NCBI RefSeq assembly: GCF_017798205.1
Contig: NZ_CP060010.1
Coordinates: 186,001-250,000 of the forward strand
Reading direction: 5' to 3'
From: Cognatishimia activa
GTDB lineage: Bacteria > Pseudomonadota > Alphaproteobacteria > Rhodobacterales > Rhodobacteraceae
DNA length: 64,000 nucleotides
This document shows, in pieces, positions 36,808 through 44,766 of this stretch. The notes beneath the pieces are model-generated. The model made no database searches, was not told the DNA's origin, and was given only the letters and a program-made list of their open reading frames with translations. Within the stretch, counting starts at the first letter, position 1. Every line of letters starts with the position of its first letter. The translations under genes and the position numbers were made by a program.

Positions 36808-38370
36808 TCAGAAGTCGGTCGGTGCGCCACCCTCTTCTTTGCGTTTGGCCACAAAGGCCGCGAGCTCTTCGCGGATGGCCTCCTCCATCGGAGGCGCTTC
36901 GAACTCGTTAATGATTTGCTTGTAAAGCGTATGGGCGCGTTCCGCCGTCCAGATGCCGCCCTTGGCCTCCCAGCCTTCAAAATTGGTCCAGTCTGACACG
37001 AAGGGCTGGTAGAAGGCAGTCGTATAACGGTCTTGAGTGTGCTGCACGCCAAAGAAATGCCCGTCCCCACCCACTTCGCGGATCGCGTCCAGCGCGATGT
37101 CATCCGGGGTCGTCGCCGTCACGGCGGGTTCCATATAGCGCTGGATCATCTGCAGGATTTCGCAATCCATAATGAATTTCTCGGGGCTTGCAATCAGGCC
37201 GCCCTCAAGCCAGCCCGCCGCGTGATAGACCATATTGGTGCCCGACTGGACTGCGGCCCACAGAGAGTTCGAGGTCTCCCACATGGCCTGCCCATCCGGC
37301 ACATTGGCCGCGCAAACGCCAGAAGACCGCATTGGCAGCTTGTAATACCGCGCCATCTGCCCTGTCATCTGGGTAGAGCGCATGTATTCCGGTGTGCCAA
37401 AGGCCGGTGCACCGGTTTTCATGTCCACGTTGCTGGTGAAAGTGCCAATCGCGCAGGGCACGCCCGGGTTGATGTATTGCGCCAAGGCGATCGCACAGAG
37501 GCCCTCTGCTAGGGATTGCGCCACAGCGCCCGCCATAGTCACCGGGGCCATCGCGCCTGCCAAAGTGAACGGCGTCACAACCAGCGCCTGCCCGCGTTTC
37601 GCCAGCCTGATCCAGCCATCCATCATCGGCTCGTCATGCTTCAGCGGCGAGGTCGAATTGATGTTGGTGTAGATATGCGCCTTTTTCTCAAAGTCCTCGT
37701 GGCTGAGCCCGCCAGCGATGCGCACCATCTCCATACAATCCTCGACCCGTTCTTTGCCGAGGCTATAGGTATGCGCGACTTTGTCCGTGAGTGTCAGCTT
37801 GTCATAAAGCGCGTCCAGATGGCGAATGCTGGCATGCACGTCCTGAGGCTCAACCGGATAGCCTCCAGCAAAGTGGATACAGTTAAAGTACTGTGTCAGC
37901 TTGAAAAAATTCGCGCACATCTCGCGTGTGCCGGGGATTTTGCGCCCCAATTCCAAATCCCAATAGTTCGGCGGAGAGCTTACGTTCCCAAAGAGAATAT
38001 GCTTGCCACCGATGGTGATTTCACGTTCGGGATTGCGTGGCGTGATGGTGAATTGCTCAGGCGCTTTGCCGATCATCTCCATGACAAACTCGCGGTCCAT
38101 CCGCACGTTGTCACCTTCGACGATACAGCCCGCTTCCTTGAAGATCTCTTTTGCGCCCGCGTGGTAGAATTCGATCCCGATGTCCTCAAGGATCGTCATC
38201 GCGCCTTCGTGGATGGCTTGAACGCCGTCTTCATCCAATGGCTCGGTCGGGCGATCCGTGTTGACCGGAATGCGCCATGGCATCTGGTCAATGACGCCGA
38301 TTTTCTCGCGTTGCGCTGCTTTTCCCGCCGCGCCGCCGCCACGGCGAGTTCTGCGTCCTTGTCGAGCCAT
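36808..38370 (-). CDS. MttB-family methyltransferase, non-pyrrolysine
   Basis: A 520-residue member of the trimethylamine methyltransferase (COG5598) family, which moves a methyl group from a quaternary or tertiary amine to a corrinoid protein. The frame has no internal amber codon and ends in TGA, so it is the non-pyrrolysine class (like glycine-betaine MtgB). ATG 38370 has AGGAGG 8 bases upstream; the basic start (ARQGRRTRRGGG) is usual in Roseobacter homologues. No corrinoid protein gene adjoins it. Substrate is inference: betaine, carnitine-derived or related osmolytes. Confidence 0.88.
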   Translation of the reverse strand: MARQGRRTRRGGGAAGKAAQREKIGVIDQMPWRIPVNTDRPTEPLDEDGVQAIHEGAMTILEDIGIEFYHAGAKEIFKEAGCIVEGDNVRMDREFVMEMIGKAPEQFTITPRNPEREITIGGKHILFGNVSSPPNYWDLELGRKIPGTREMCANFFKLTQYFNCIHFAGGYPVEPQDVHASIRHLDALYDKLTLTDKVAHTYSLGKERVEDCMEMVRIAGGLSHEDFEKKAHIYTNINSTSPLKHDEPMMDGWIRLAKRGQALVVTPFTLAGAMAPVTMAGAVAQSLAEGLCAIALAQYINPGVPCAIGTFTSNVDMKTGAPAFGTPEYMRSTQMTGQMARYYKLPMRSSGVCAANVPDGQAMWETSNSLWAAVQSGTNMVYHAAGWLEGGLIASPEKFIMDCEILQMIQRYMEPAVTATTPDDIALDAIREVGGDGHFFGVQHTQDRYTTAFYQPFVSDWTNFEGWEAKGGIWTAERAHTLYKQIINEFEAPPMEEAIREELAAFVAKRKEEGGAPTDF

Positions 38371-38431
38371 TCTGCGATCCTCCTGTGATGCTCTCAAGCA
38401 AACACGCTCTGAAATCGCAAAGAACGCCAAA

Positions 38432-38452
38432 TTGCGACCTATTCTGTCGCAA
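38432..38452. promoter_or_regulatory. Perfect inverted repeat upstream of mttB
   Basis: TTGCGAC-N7-GTCGCAA, a 7-bp perfect dyad, lies about 60 bases upstream of the mttB start and 20 bases past the HAD gene's stop. It is followed by AAAA on the plus strand and not by T's on the minus strand, so an operator is more likely than a terminator. Confidence 0.45.
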
Positions 38453-38471
38453 AAATTTCTGTGGTGCGGGT

Positions 38472-39161
38472 TTAGTGACCCAGCCAGCCGGGAATATCGC
38501 CGATATTGTCCAAGACAACATTGGCATAGGGCGCGAGGGTTTCAGTCCCTGCCATGCCCGTCAAAACGCCGATTGTCGGCATACCCGCCGCGCGTCCGGC
38601 GATCAGATCGTGGGTACTGTCGCCGACCATCGCCACCCGCTCGGGCGCAATATCGACGTGGCGTGCAAAGGCTAACAGAGGGTCTGGGTCGGGCTTGGCT
38701 CCGTGGCCGCTGTCCGAGCCCAAAACAAGATCGAAAAGCTCGTAGACACCCGTGTGGGTTAAATGCGAACGCGCGCCCATCTCGGTGTCATTCGTCATGA
38801 CGCCCAGCTTCAAGCCCTTGGCGCGAAGAGCTTTCAGAAACGGCGCAAGATCAACGGCCTGTGCCAAAGGCGCGGTGGCCGCCGCATGCGCGATATAGTG
38901 ATCAACGGCATCCACATCTGATCCCGGTACTTGCGCAGAAATTAGTTCTGCAATCTCGCGATTGGTGCCTGCAATCGCCGGGCTCGTTGGCAGAAACGTC
39001 TGGGTTCTCAGATCAAACTCAATCGCATTGGCGATCGCATCCGCGCGCGCGGCATCTCCGTCGGCAAAGTGTTGAACGATCCCCGCACACCACACATTCC
39101 AGGTTTTTGAGAAATCAAAGAGCGTGCCGTCCTTGTCAAACAGCAAAGCGTCAATCTGCAT
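38472..39161 (-). CDS. HAD-superfamily phosphatase, phosphoglycolate-phosphatase-like
   Basis: A 229-residue HAD hydrolase. Motif I is LLFDKDGTLFD (nucleophile and acid aspartates), motif II is VMTNDTE, motif III/IV GAKPDPDP and MVGDSTHD. Residues between about 15 and 100 form the helical cap. Related to Gph (2-phosphoglycolate) but other small phosphate esters are possible. ATG 39161 fits the family start. It is upstream of mttB on the same strand, about 100 bases away. Confidence 0.87.
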   Translation of the reverse strand: MQIDALLFDKDGTLFDFSKTWNVWCAGIVQHFADGDAARADAIANAIEFDLRTQTFLPTSPAIAGTNREIAELISAQVPGSDVDAVDHYIAHAAATAPLAQAVDLAPFLKALRAKGLKLGVMTNDTEMGARSHLTHTGVYELFDLVLGSDSGHGAKPDPDPLLAFARHVDIAPERVAMVGDSTHDLIAGRAAGMPTIGVLTGMAGTETLAPYANVVLDNIGDIPGWLGH

Positions 39162-39214
39162 CGGATCTGCCCCAATCAATCGCATTCGTGAGGGTTTTTA
39201 GAGCGAAATTTCCC

Positions 39215-39499
39215 TTAAGTCCAATGCACTTGCTCGCTGCCCGGCATGGCGTGGCGCGCTAGCATCGGATCCTCGTATTTAGCGCCGATCTCATCGCAAA
39301 ACGCCATAACCCAAGCGTCATCCATCATGATGAAATCCAAGACCGACGCCAGAAAAGCGGGGTCTGACGCCTGCGCCTTTAGATCGTCTACGGCGGCTCC
39401 GGATGATCCCAAAAACACCGGCATAAGCTCTTCATTTGACGCCAACCAGCCAAGCGCTTTCAGGCCGAATGTTTCCGCAGCTTCAGGAGAAAAGGACAT
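39215..39499 (-). CDS. DUF3572 family protein
   Basis: A 94-residue all-helical cytoplasmic protein. The 'AETFGLKALGWLASNEELMPVFLGSSG' segment and the 'SVLDFIMMDDAWVMAFCD' segment identify the alphaproteobacterial DUF3572 family, whose function is unknown. ATG 39499 fits the family start; an upstream frame is open to 39553. It is divergent from pleD, an arrangement I recall as common in alphaproteobacteria. Confidence 0.85.
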   Translation of the reverse strand: MSFSPEAAETFGLKALGWLASNEELMPVFLGSSGAAVDDLKAQASDPAFLASVLDFIMMDDAWVMAFCDEIGAKYEDPMLARHAMPGSEQVHWT

Positions 39500-39574
39500 T
39501 TTGATTAACTTTCGCAACGCTTTCTTAACCACTGCGATACACAGTTGGGCCACTGGTTGGCAAGGAATGTGTCT

Positions 39575-40945
39575 ATGTCAGGAAAATTGCTGGTTGTGGA
39601 CCATGTGGCCGCAAATCGGGCGACGATGAAAGTGCGTCTTGCCGGTGCCTTTTACGACGTCCTTCAGGCGCGCGATCTTGATGAGGCGCGACAGCATCTG
39701 CACGGGGATCGCCCCGATATGGTGCTGATCGATTCCAAAATGCCCGACGAAGATCCTTTGCGCTTTTGTCGTGCCCTGCGGGCCTCGCCCAAGACGGCGC
39801 ATTTGCCGGTGCTCTTGCTGAGTGGCAAGGATGATCGCGGCTACCGTATTCGAGCGTTGAAGGCCGGGGCGGATGACGTGCTGGTGCGTCCAGTGGAAAA
39901 CGGCATTTTGTTGCCGCGCCTGCGCAGTTTGATGCGCCGCAATGAATTCAACGACGATGCGATTTTGCCCAAGGATGCTGTACAGGCATTGGGTCTTGCG
40001 GATGCTCAGACCGAGTTTCAGGCGCGTGCCTCGGTGTTGATTGCGACGCAGGACAGTCAAACCGCCCAAACCTGGCAACGCATGCTCAGCGCGAAAGCGC
40101 CCTATGAATTCTCGGCCCAGATCCTGGACGACGCCCTGCGCAGCGTGACCCAAGCACCCGCGCCAGATGTCTTTGTGATCATGCCAGACGCAGCGCAACC
40201 AGATGTGTCTCTGCGCCTGATTGCAGAAATTCGAGCGCGGTCAGCCACCCGGCACTCGGCTGTTCTGGTGGTGCTCAATGGAGCGACGCGTGATCTGCAT
40301 GGGGACGCGCTAGATCTTGGTGCGCAGGACGTCATGAAAAACGGCTTTGATGGCGAAGAGATGGCGCTCAGGATCAGCAAACTCATTCAGCACAAACGCC
40401 TGTCCGACCGGCTACGCGACAATCTCAAACACGGGCTACAGGCGGCTGTTACCGATTCTCTGACAGGCCTGTTTAACCGCCGCTATGCGATGACCCATCT
40501 GGCGCGGATTGCGGAACAGGCGGCCGTCAAGGGCGGGCGATTTGCCCTGATGATGGCGGATTTGGATAGGTTCAAACGTGTGAACGACCAATTTGGCCAT
40601 ACCGCAGGGGACGCAGTTCTGGTCGGCACCGCTCGGCGTCTAAGGGCAGCCTTGCGTCCCGTGGATCTGCTCGCACGCATTGGCGGCGAAGAATTCCTGA
40701 TCGCCATGCCCGATGTAGGCAGCAAAACCGCCCAAGGTTTCGCAGAACAGATGTGTGAGATCATGCGTGACGCGCCGGTTGACGTGCCAGGCATGAATCT
40801 TGGTATCCCGATCACGATGTCCGTCGGCGTGGCCATGGGCGGCAATCACAATCTGGATCGCAGCATTGACGCCTTGATGCAATCGGCTGACCGCGCGCTT
40901 TATATGGCGAAATCCAACGGTCGAGACCAAGTCGCAATGGGCTGA
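39575..40945 (+). CDS. pleD: PleD-like response regulator diguanylate cyclase
   Basis: A 456-residue REC-REC-GGDEF protein that makes c-di-GMP from two GTP. The first receiver (about 1-120) has its phospho-Asp in LIDSKMP. The second (about 150-280) is degenerate. The GGDEF domain shows MADLDRFKRVNDQFGH, active GGEEF, and an I-site RPVD five residues before it, so product inhibition is expected. ATG 39575 has AAGGA 8 bases upstream. In Caulobacter PleD is phosphorylated by PleC/DivJ; none is encoded here. Confidence 0.93.
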   Translation: MSGKLLVVDHVAANRATMKVRLAGAFYDVLQARDLDEARQHLHGDRPDMVLIDSKMPDEDPLRFCRALRASPKTAHLPVLLLSGKDDRGYRIRALKAGADDVLVRPVENGILLPRLRSLMRRNEFNDDAILPKDAVQALGLADAQTEFQARASVLIATQDSQTAQTWQRMLSAKAPYEFSAQILDDALRSVTQAPAPDVFVIMPDAAQPDVSLRLIAEIRARSATRHSAVLVVLNGATRDLHGDALDLGAQDVMKNGFDGEEMALRISKLIQHKRLSDRLRDNLKHGLQAAVTDSLTGLFNRRYAMTHLARIAEQAAVKGGRFALMMADLDRFKRVNDQFGHTAGDAVLVGTARRLRAALRPVDLLARIGGEEFLIAMPDVGSKTAQGFAEQMCEIMRDAPVDVPGMNLGIPITMSVGVAMGGNHNLDRSIDALMQSADRALYMAKSNGRDQVAMG

Positions 40946-41440
40946 TCAAGGACGTTTTGGCGGGCCTTTGCGTTTAGACAAAACCTCTTGGATCCGCGCC
41001 GCATAGGCCGCGCGTTCTTCGGCGGTCATGTCACTGACATACTCAAGCCAAAGCCCCTGAGCGATTTTGCGACGTTCAAAAGCCGTCTCACTTTGCTGGT
41101 CAATCAACGCCTTTACCGCCTCAGGATCAAAAGGCTCGGCCTGAAGCGCTTCCAACATCTGTTGTAGAACCTCACGCGGACGCATTGGTTTTTCACCCAG
41201 AGCGCGATGGTGGTCGCGAATATTTTTGCCGATCTCGCGGCGTTCCTGCGAACTAAGCGCCTGCGTGTAGGCACCAAGAATATCCCCTTCACGCGGAGGC
41301 CGGTCGCCAGAACGTTTATTGCCGACAGTGGCCCCCACCATCAGCCCCGCAATGATGAAATTCACCGCCAGCGAGCCGATCAGCAGATAGCGCAACCCCG
41401 GCCGCATGCCGCTTGGTTTCTTGTCTTGGGTGTCAGGCAT
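40946..41440 (-). CDS. Membrane-anchored periplasmic sensor, CpxP/CnrX-like
   Basis: A 164-residue protein with one N-terminal membrane anchor (about 16-40) and a helical periplasmic domain. Two LTxxQ-like segments, 'ALSSQERREIGKNI' and 'DMTAEERAAYAARI', place it in the Spy/CpxP/CnrX (metal-resistance sensor) superfamily. An 'RDHHRALGEKPM' stretch offers His/Met metal ligands. It overlaps or touches the anti-sigma-like gene, in the order sigma - anti-sigma - sensor. Whether it senses metal, misfolded protein or something else cannot be told. Confidence 0.7.
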   Translation of the reverse strand: MPDTQDKKPSGMRPGLRYLLIGSLAVNFIIAGLMVGATVGNKRSGDRPPREGDILGAYTQALSSQERREIGKNIRDHHRALGEKPMRPREVLQQMLEALQAEPFDPEAVKALIDQQSETAFERRKIAQGLWLEYVSDMTAEERAAYAARIQEVLSKRKGPPKRP

Positions 41441-41442
41441 GA

Positions 41443-41814
41443 TCACTCTGCCTCCGTGGAAAAGGTAAAGCCTCCGGAGAGGTCCGAGATATAGCTTTCT
41501 GTGTCGCCGGTGATGACGGTTTGCAGACCATCAAGCGTCAGGGCTTCGGCCCCGGAAAACCCTATAAAGACACTGGCCATTGTCGCAGCAATCAATCCGC
41601 CCGTGCCTTGCCAGCCGCCCAAAGTTTCAAACAGGCTCGCCAGAAACCCGCGCTCAGCCACGGGCGCGGCCATGGCGGCAGGCTGCGGTTGATGCGCCTC
41701 AGCCTCGGCCAACATGCGGGCCATGAAGTCATCGCTGACCTGCGCCTCTGGTGCGTCTTTTGCCTCTGCGAACAGATCGTTTAGCAGGGCGTCCATATCG
41801 TTTTTCTCAGTCAT
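41443..41814 (-). CDS. Anti-sigma-factor-like single-helix membrane protein
   Basis: A 123-residue protein: acidic cytoplasmic N-terminus (about 1-60, 'MDALLNDLFAEAKDAPEAQVSDDF'), one transmembrane helix (about 72-90, 'GGLIAATMASVFIGFSGAEAL') and a short C-terminal periplasmic tail. The start lies inside the sigma gene (8-base overlap), and the layout resembles CnrY-type anti-sigma factors, but I recognise no anti-sigma signature such as HxxxCxxC. Function is inferred from position and topology. Homologues are sometimes misannotated as dihydroorotate dehydrogenase. Confidence 0.6.
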   Translation of the reverse strand: MTEKNDMDALLNDLFAEAKDAPEAQVSDDFMARMLAEAEAHQPQPAAMAAPVAERGFLASLFETLGGWQGTGGLIAATMASVFIGFSGAEALTLDGLQTVITGDTESYISDLSGGFTFSTEAE

Positions 41815-42391
41815 CCGAATACCCTAGTTCATCTTTGCGTCCTGCCAAGATTTTGGCCAAGGCGCGTTTTCCTCGCGCGGTCAAACTTTCGACCGCTTCG
41901 ACCCCGATGTCCATAATCTGAGCGATCTCGGGGTTGCTCATGCCTTCGATGTGCCGCAGCACCACCGCCTGTCTTTGCCGATCAGGCAGCTCCATCAGCG
42001 CCTCTTGCAGCGCCGCTTGCCGCGACTTTTGCTGCATCGCCTCAGCCGGGCTTTCTGCGTCATCCTCAGGTTCCGGGATCGCATCCAACGCTACCCCGCG
42101 ACCCTTGCGCAGACGATCCGTGCAGAGGTTTGCCACCACCCGATAAAGCCAGGTTGTGACCTTGGCCTCGCCTTGCCGCCAATCGGTTGCTTGCTTCCAA
42201 AGACGGATCAAAGCCTCTTGCGCGACATCTTCTGCCTCGGCACGATCCCCCAGAACACGAAAGGCGTGCCCATAGACCTTAGGCGTCAGCCGCAGGGTCA
42301 AGGCACGGGCCGCGGATGCATCTCCGTTGGCATAAAGCACCAACAAAGCGTCATCGCTCACGTCCTGAAATGTGTCTCGCGGCATCTCCAT
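41807..42391 (-). CDS. ECF-family RNA polymerase sigma factor
   Basis: A 194-residue sigma-70 factor of the ECF group. Region 2 is 'VYGHAFRVLGDRAEAEDVAQEALIRLWK' through 'TTWLYRVVANLCTDRLRK', and region 4 is 'ALMELPDRQRQAVVLRHIEGMSNPEIAQIM' through 'ARGKRALAKIL'. ATG at 42391 or 42385 (both in frame). It is followed by two overlapping membrane-protein genes that probably inhibit and gate it, and preceded by an EF-hand gene on the same strand. Confidence 0.92.
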   Translation of the reverse strand: MEMPRDTFQDVSDDALLVLYANGDASAARALTLRLTPKVYGHAFRVLGDRAEAEDVAQEALIRLWKQATDWRQGEAKVTTWLYRVVANLCTDRLRKGRGVALDAIPEPEDDAESPAEAMQQKSRQAALQEALMELPDRQRQAVVLRHIEGMSNPEIAQIMDIGVEAVESLTARGKRALAKILAGRKDELGYSDD

Positions 42392-42436
42392 GTCCCGTTT
42401 GGCCTAGCCGTTTCGCCCTTGTGAGGCAATCTTAAT

Positions 42437-42469
42437 CCCATGCCCCCTAAGTCGAGCGGGGGGCATGGG
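42437..42469. terminator. Strong hairpin between EF-hand gene and sigma gene
   Basis: An 11-bp perfect stem CCCATGCCCCC / GGGGGCATGGG with an 11-base loop lies between the EF-hand stop and the sigma start. On the minus strand it is followed by ATTAAGATT rather than a U-run, so it may attenuate or process the transcript instead of ending it. Confidence 0.55.
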
Positions 42470-42480
42470 CCTGATTAGGA

Positions 42481-42954
42481 TCAGTTGTTTTCAGTCTCGG
42501 CGTCGCCGTCACGACCGCCCTTGCGCTTGCCTTTTTTCATAGAGGCAAACTCTTCTTCAGAGATCTGGCCGTCGCCGTTGTCGTCCAGACGGTCAAACAT
42601 ACGCGCGGCACGGTCGCCGTTTGGCTGCATTTCTTCCTGGCTCAGCAGGCCGTCGCCATTGGTGTCACGCTTTTCAATCATCTTTGCGACACGATCAGAA
42701 ATGTCGCGATCTGCTTTCGCGGCAATTTCTTCGGCGCTCAGAAGTCCGTCACCGTTGGTATCGGTTTCTGCAAAGCGGGCCTGGCCCTGCGCTTGCAATT
42801 CCTCGATGGTCACAAAACCATCGCCATTGGCGTCAAGTTGCTCAAAGCTCACCCGTTCGCCACGGTGGCCACCACCTGGCTTGGCGGTTACGGAAGCTGC
42901 GGTCAGAGCCAGCGCGATTGCGGTGACACCAGAGATAAGTACTGCACGTTTCAT
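42481..42954 (-). CDS. Secreted four-EF-hand calcium-binding protein
   Basis: A 157-residue protein with a Sec signal peptide (about 1-24, 'LISGVTAIALALTAASVTA'). Four canonical EF-hand loops follow at residues 41-52, 65-76, 97-108 and 124-135, each with Asp1, Asn/Asp3, Asp5 and Glu12, so all should bind Ca2+. The C-terminus is basic then acidic. It lies immediately upstream of the sigma/anti-sigma/sensor genes on the same strand and may be a target or partner of that system. Confidence 0.9.
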   Translation of the reverse strand: MKRAVLISGVTAIALALTAASVTAKPGGGHRGERVSFEQLDANGDGFVTIEELQAQGQARFAETDTNGDGLLSAEEIAAKADRDISDRVAKMIEKRDTNGDGLLSQEEMQPNGDRAARMFDRLDDNGDGQISEEEFASMKKGKRKGGRDGDAETENN

Positions 42955-43125
42955 TTTAGGTCTCCATTTTCTCAGTTTGAAACCGGTGTGTTGCCCGTTT
43001 TCATAAGGTCAAACGCGGGGGCGGAGCTTTTCCGTCGCGGAATTTGCATTTTTTTGCGAGAAACTTGGTTGCCCTTTGCCAAAGCCCTTAGTTTACTGGG
43101 AAAAATTGATGCGATAGGGGCCGAG

Positions 43126-43848
43126 ATGACCGTAGACAAAACAGCAATCCGCGATGCGGCGACGGTCATTGTGGTGCGCGATCCCGAGACAAACCCGCGA
43201 ATTTTGATGGGACAGCGGGGATCCAAAGCCGCCTTCATGCCCAATAAGTTCGTCTTTCCCGGAGGCGCTGTGGATGCTGAGGACTATGATGTGCCCCTTG
43301 CAACGCCGCTTTCAGATCAGTGCTGCGACCGCCTGCTGGATGACATGCGGCCTGAAACGCCAGACTCTGCGGTTCATGCGCTCGCGGTGGCCGCGATCCG
43401 CGAGCTTTGGGAAGAAACCGGCCTTATTTTGGGCGGCAAGGGGAATTGGGACATACCCCCAGCCGCGGATTGGACGGATTACGCCGCGACGGGCCATGTG
43501 CCTTCCGCGCAGTCTATGCAATTCGTGTTCCGCGCCATCACCCCTCCTGGCCGTCCGCGCCGTTTTGATGCACGGTTCTTCCTGATCAATGCCGATATTT
43601 TGTCAGGCGATCTCGACGATTTCTCTCGGGCGAGCGAAGAGCTGTCGCACCTTCAATGGGTCGGACTGAAAGATGCACGCAGCTTTGATCTGCCTTTCAT
43701 CACCGAGGTCGTTCTGGCCGAGATCGAAGGGCAACTGCCTGACTTGTCCGCCCCTGCGTCTGTGCCATTCTTCAAAAACGACGACGAAGCCGGCTGGTTC
43801 AAACGCCTACATGGCCGCGCGCCAAGTGAAGCGGACTTGGGCGGCTAG
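43126..43848 (+). CDS. Nudix hydrolase
   Basis: A 240-residue Nudix enzyme that splits nucleoside diphosphates linked to another moiety. The Nudix box is 'FPGGAVDAED' at the start and RELWEETGL at the end, separated by a long insertion of about 40 residues compared with the 23-residue canonical box, as in the NUDT7/8/19-type CoA pyrophosphatases. ATG 43126 has GGGG five bases upstream. Its TAG stop overlaps the EamA gene's stop within CTAG. CoA or derivatives are plausible substrates. Confidence 0.85.
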   Translation: MTVDKTAIRDAATVIVVRDPETNPRILMGQRGSKAAFMPNKFVFPGGAVDAEDYDVPLATPLSDQCCDRLLDDMRPETPDSAVHALAVAAIRELWEETGLILGGKGNWDIPPAADWTDYAATGHVPSAQSMQFVFRAITPPGRPRRFDARFFLINADILSGDLDDFSRASEELSHLQWVGLKDARSFDLPFITEVVLAEIEGQLPDLSAPASVPFFKNDDEAGWFKRLHGRAPSEADLGG

Positions 43849-44747
43849 ACCCAGAGCACCAAACCCAGAACGCTTAGGCTGATAAATCCGATCCCGACAA
43901 ACTCGCGCAGCGTGATCTTTTCTCGGAACACCAGTGTGGTCGCGATGATCGAAAAGATCAGTTCGATCTGCCCAACGGCCTTCACGTAGGCTGCGTTCTG
44001 CAAGGTAAAAGCCGTGAACCAGCAATAGGATCCGGCAATGCTGGTCAGGCCCACCAAGCCTGCGGTTTTCCAGACGCTCATAACTCGGCCGATTTCGGCG
44101 CGATCTCGCCAGAGCAGATAGATCAGCATGCCAATAAGCTGCATCGAGGTTACAGCCGCCAAAGTAATGAAGGCACGTTCAAAGGGATCAGGGGCTTCGA
44201 TCATCAGGCTCGCCGCGCGATAGGTCGTTGCAGAAATCCCGAACAGAGCCCCCGCCGACAGACCCAGCAACGTCGCCGGGCTCGTGAGGCTCGCGCGCCA
44301 ATTCGTGTCTTTGCCGATCGCGCCAGACAGCACAATGACGCCCGCAAAACCGATCACCATCGCGATGACGCCCATGCCTGTCACCGCTTCTCCAAAGAGG
44401 ATAAGGCCGATTAATGCCGTCTGCAGGACTTCGGTCTTCTTGAACGTCACCCCGACCGCGAAATTGCGGTAGGCAAAGGTTTTAACTGTGCAGATCGTCG
44501 CCAAAACCTGCGCTGCACCACCCAAAGCTCCGTAGAGCCAGAACGTCGCCGATGGCATCACGAAGCTGCGGTCATTCACCTGCAAATAAATCGCGGCCAG
44601 CGCCACCACCAACGGCGCGGAATAGAGAAACCGCGCCAACGTCGCCCCTGTCGCCGTCAGCTTAGTCTGGCTTAGCTGTTTTTGCAGCATAAAGCGCAGC
44701 GTCTGGAAAAACGCAGCGGCGATAGAGAGAAAGATCCAAAGCTCCAT
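43845..44747 (-). CDS. EamA-family (DMT) transporter
   Basis: A 300-residue, ten-helix inner-membrane transporter with two EamA repeats ('ATGATLARFLYSAPLVVALAAIYL' region and 'GLVGLTSIAGSYCWFTAFTLQNAAYVKAVGQIELIFSIIATTLVFREKI'). It probably exports small metabolites such as amino acids or nucleobases. It is convergent with the Nudix gene (4-base overlap) and follows the desaturase gene on the minus strand (19-base gap), so it may share that operon. Confidence 0.88.
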   Translation of the reverse strand: MELWIFLSIAAAFFQTLRFMLQKQLSQTKLTATGATLARFLYSAPLVVALAAIYLQVNDRSFVMPSATFWLYGALGGAAQVLATICTVKTFAYRNFAVGVTFKKTEVLQTALIGLILFGEAVTGMGVIAMVIGFAGVIVLSGAIGKDTNWRASLTSPATLLGLSAGALFGISATTYRAASLMIEAPDPFERAFITLAAVTSMQLIGMLIYLLWRDRAEIGRVMSVWKTAGLVGLTSIAGSYCWFTAFTLQNAAYVKAVGQIELIFSIIATTLVFREKITLREFVGIGFISLSVLGLVLWV

Positions 44748-44766
44748 GCCGCCTTATGACCATTCT

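Noticed and set aside
36808-38370. Pyrrolysine-containing MttB
   Set aside because: The frame has no in-frame amber codon and ends in TGA.
42437-42469. Rho-independent terminator separating the EF-hand gene from the sigma operon
   Set aside because: The stem is strong but no U-run follows on the minus strand, so I list it as a hairpin of uncertain function and do not treat the genes as unlinked.
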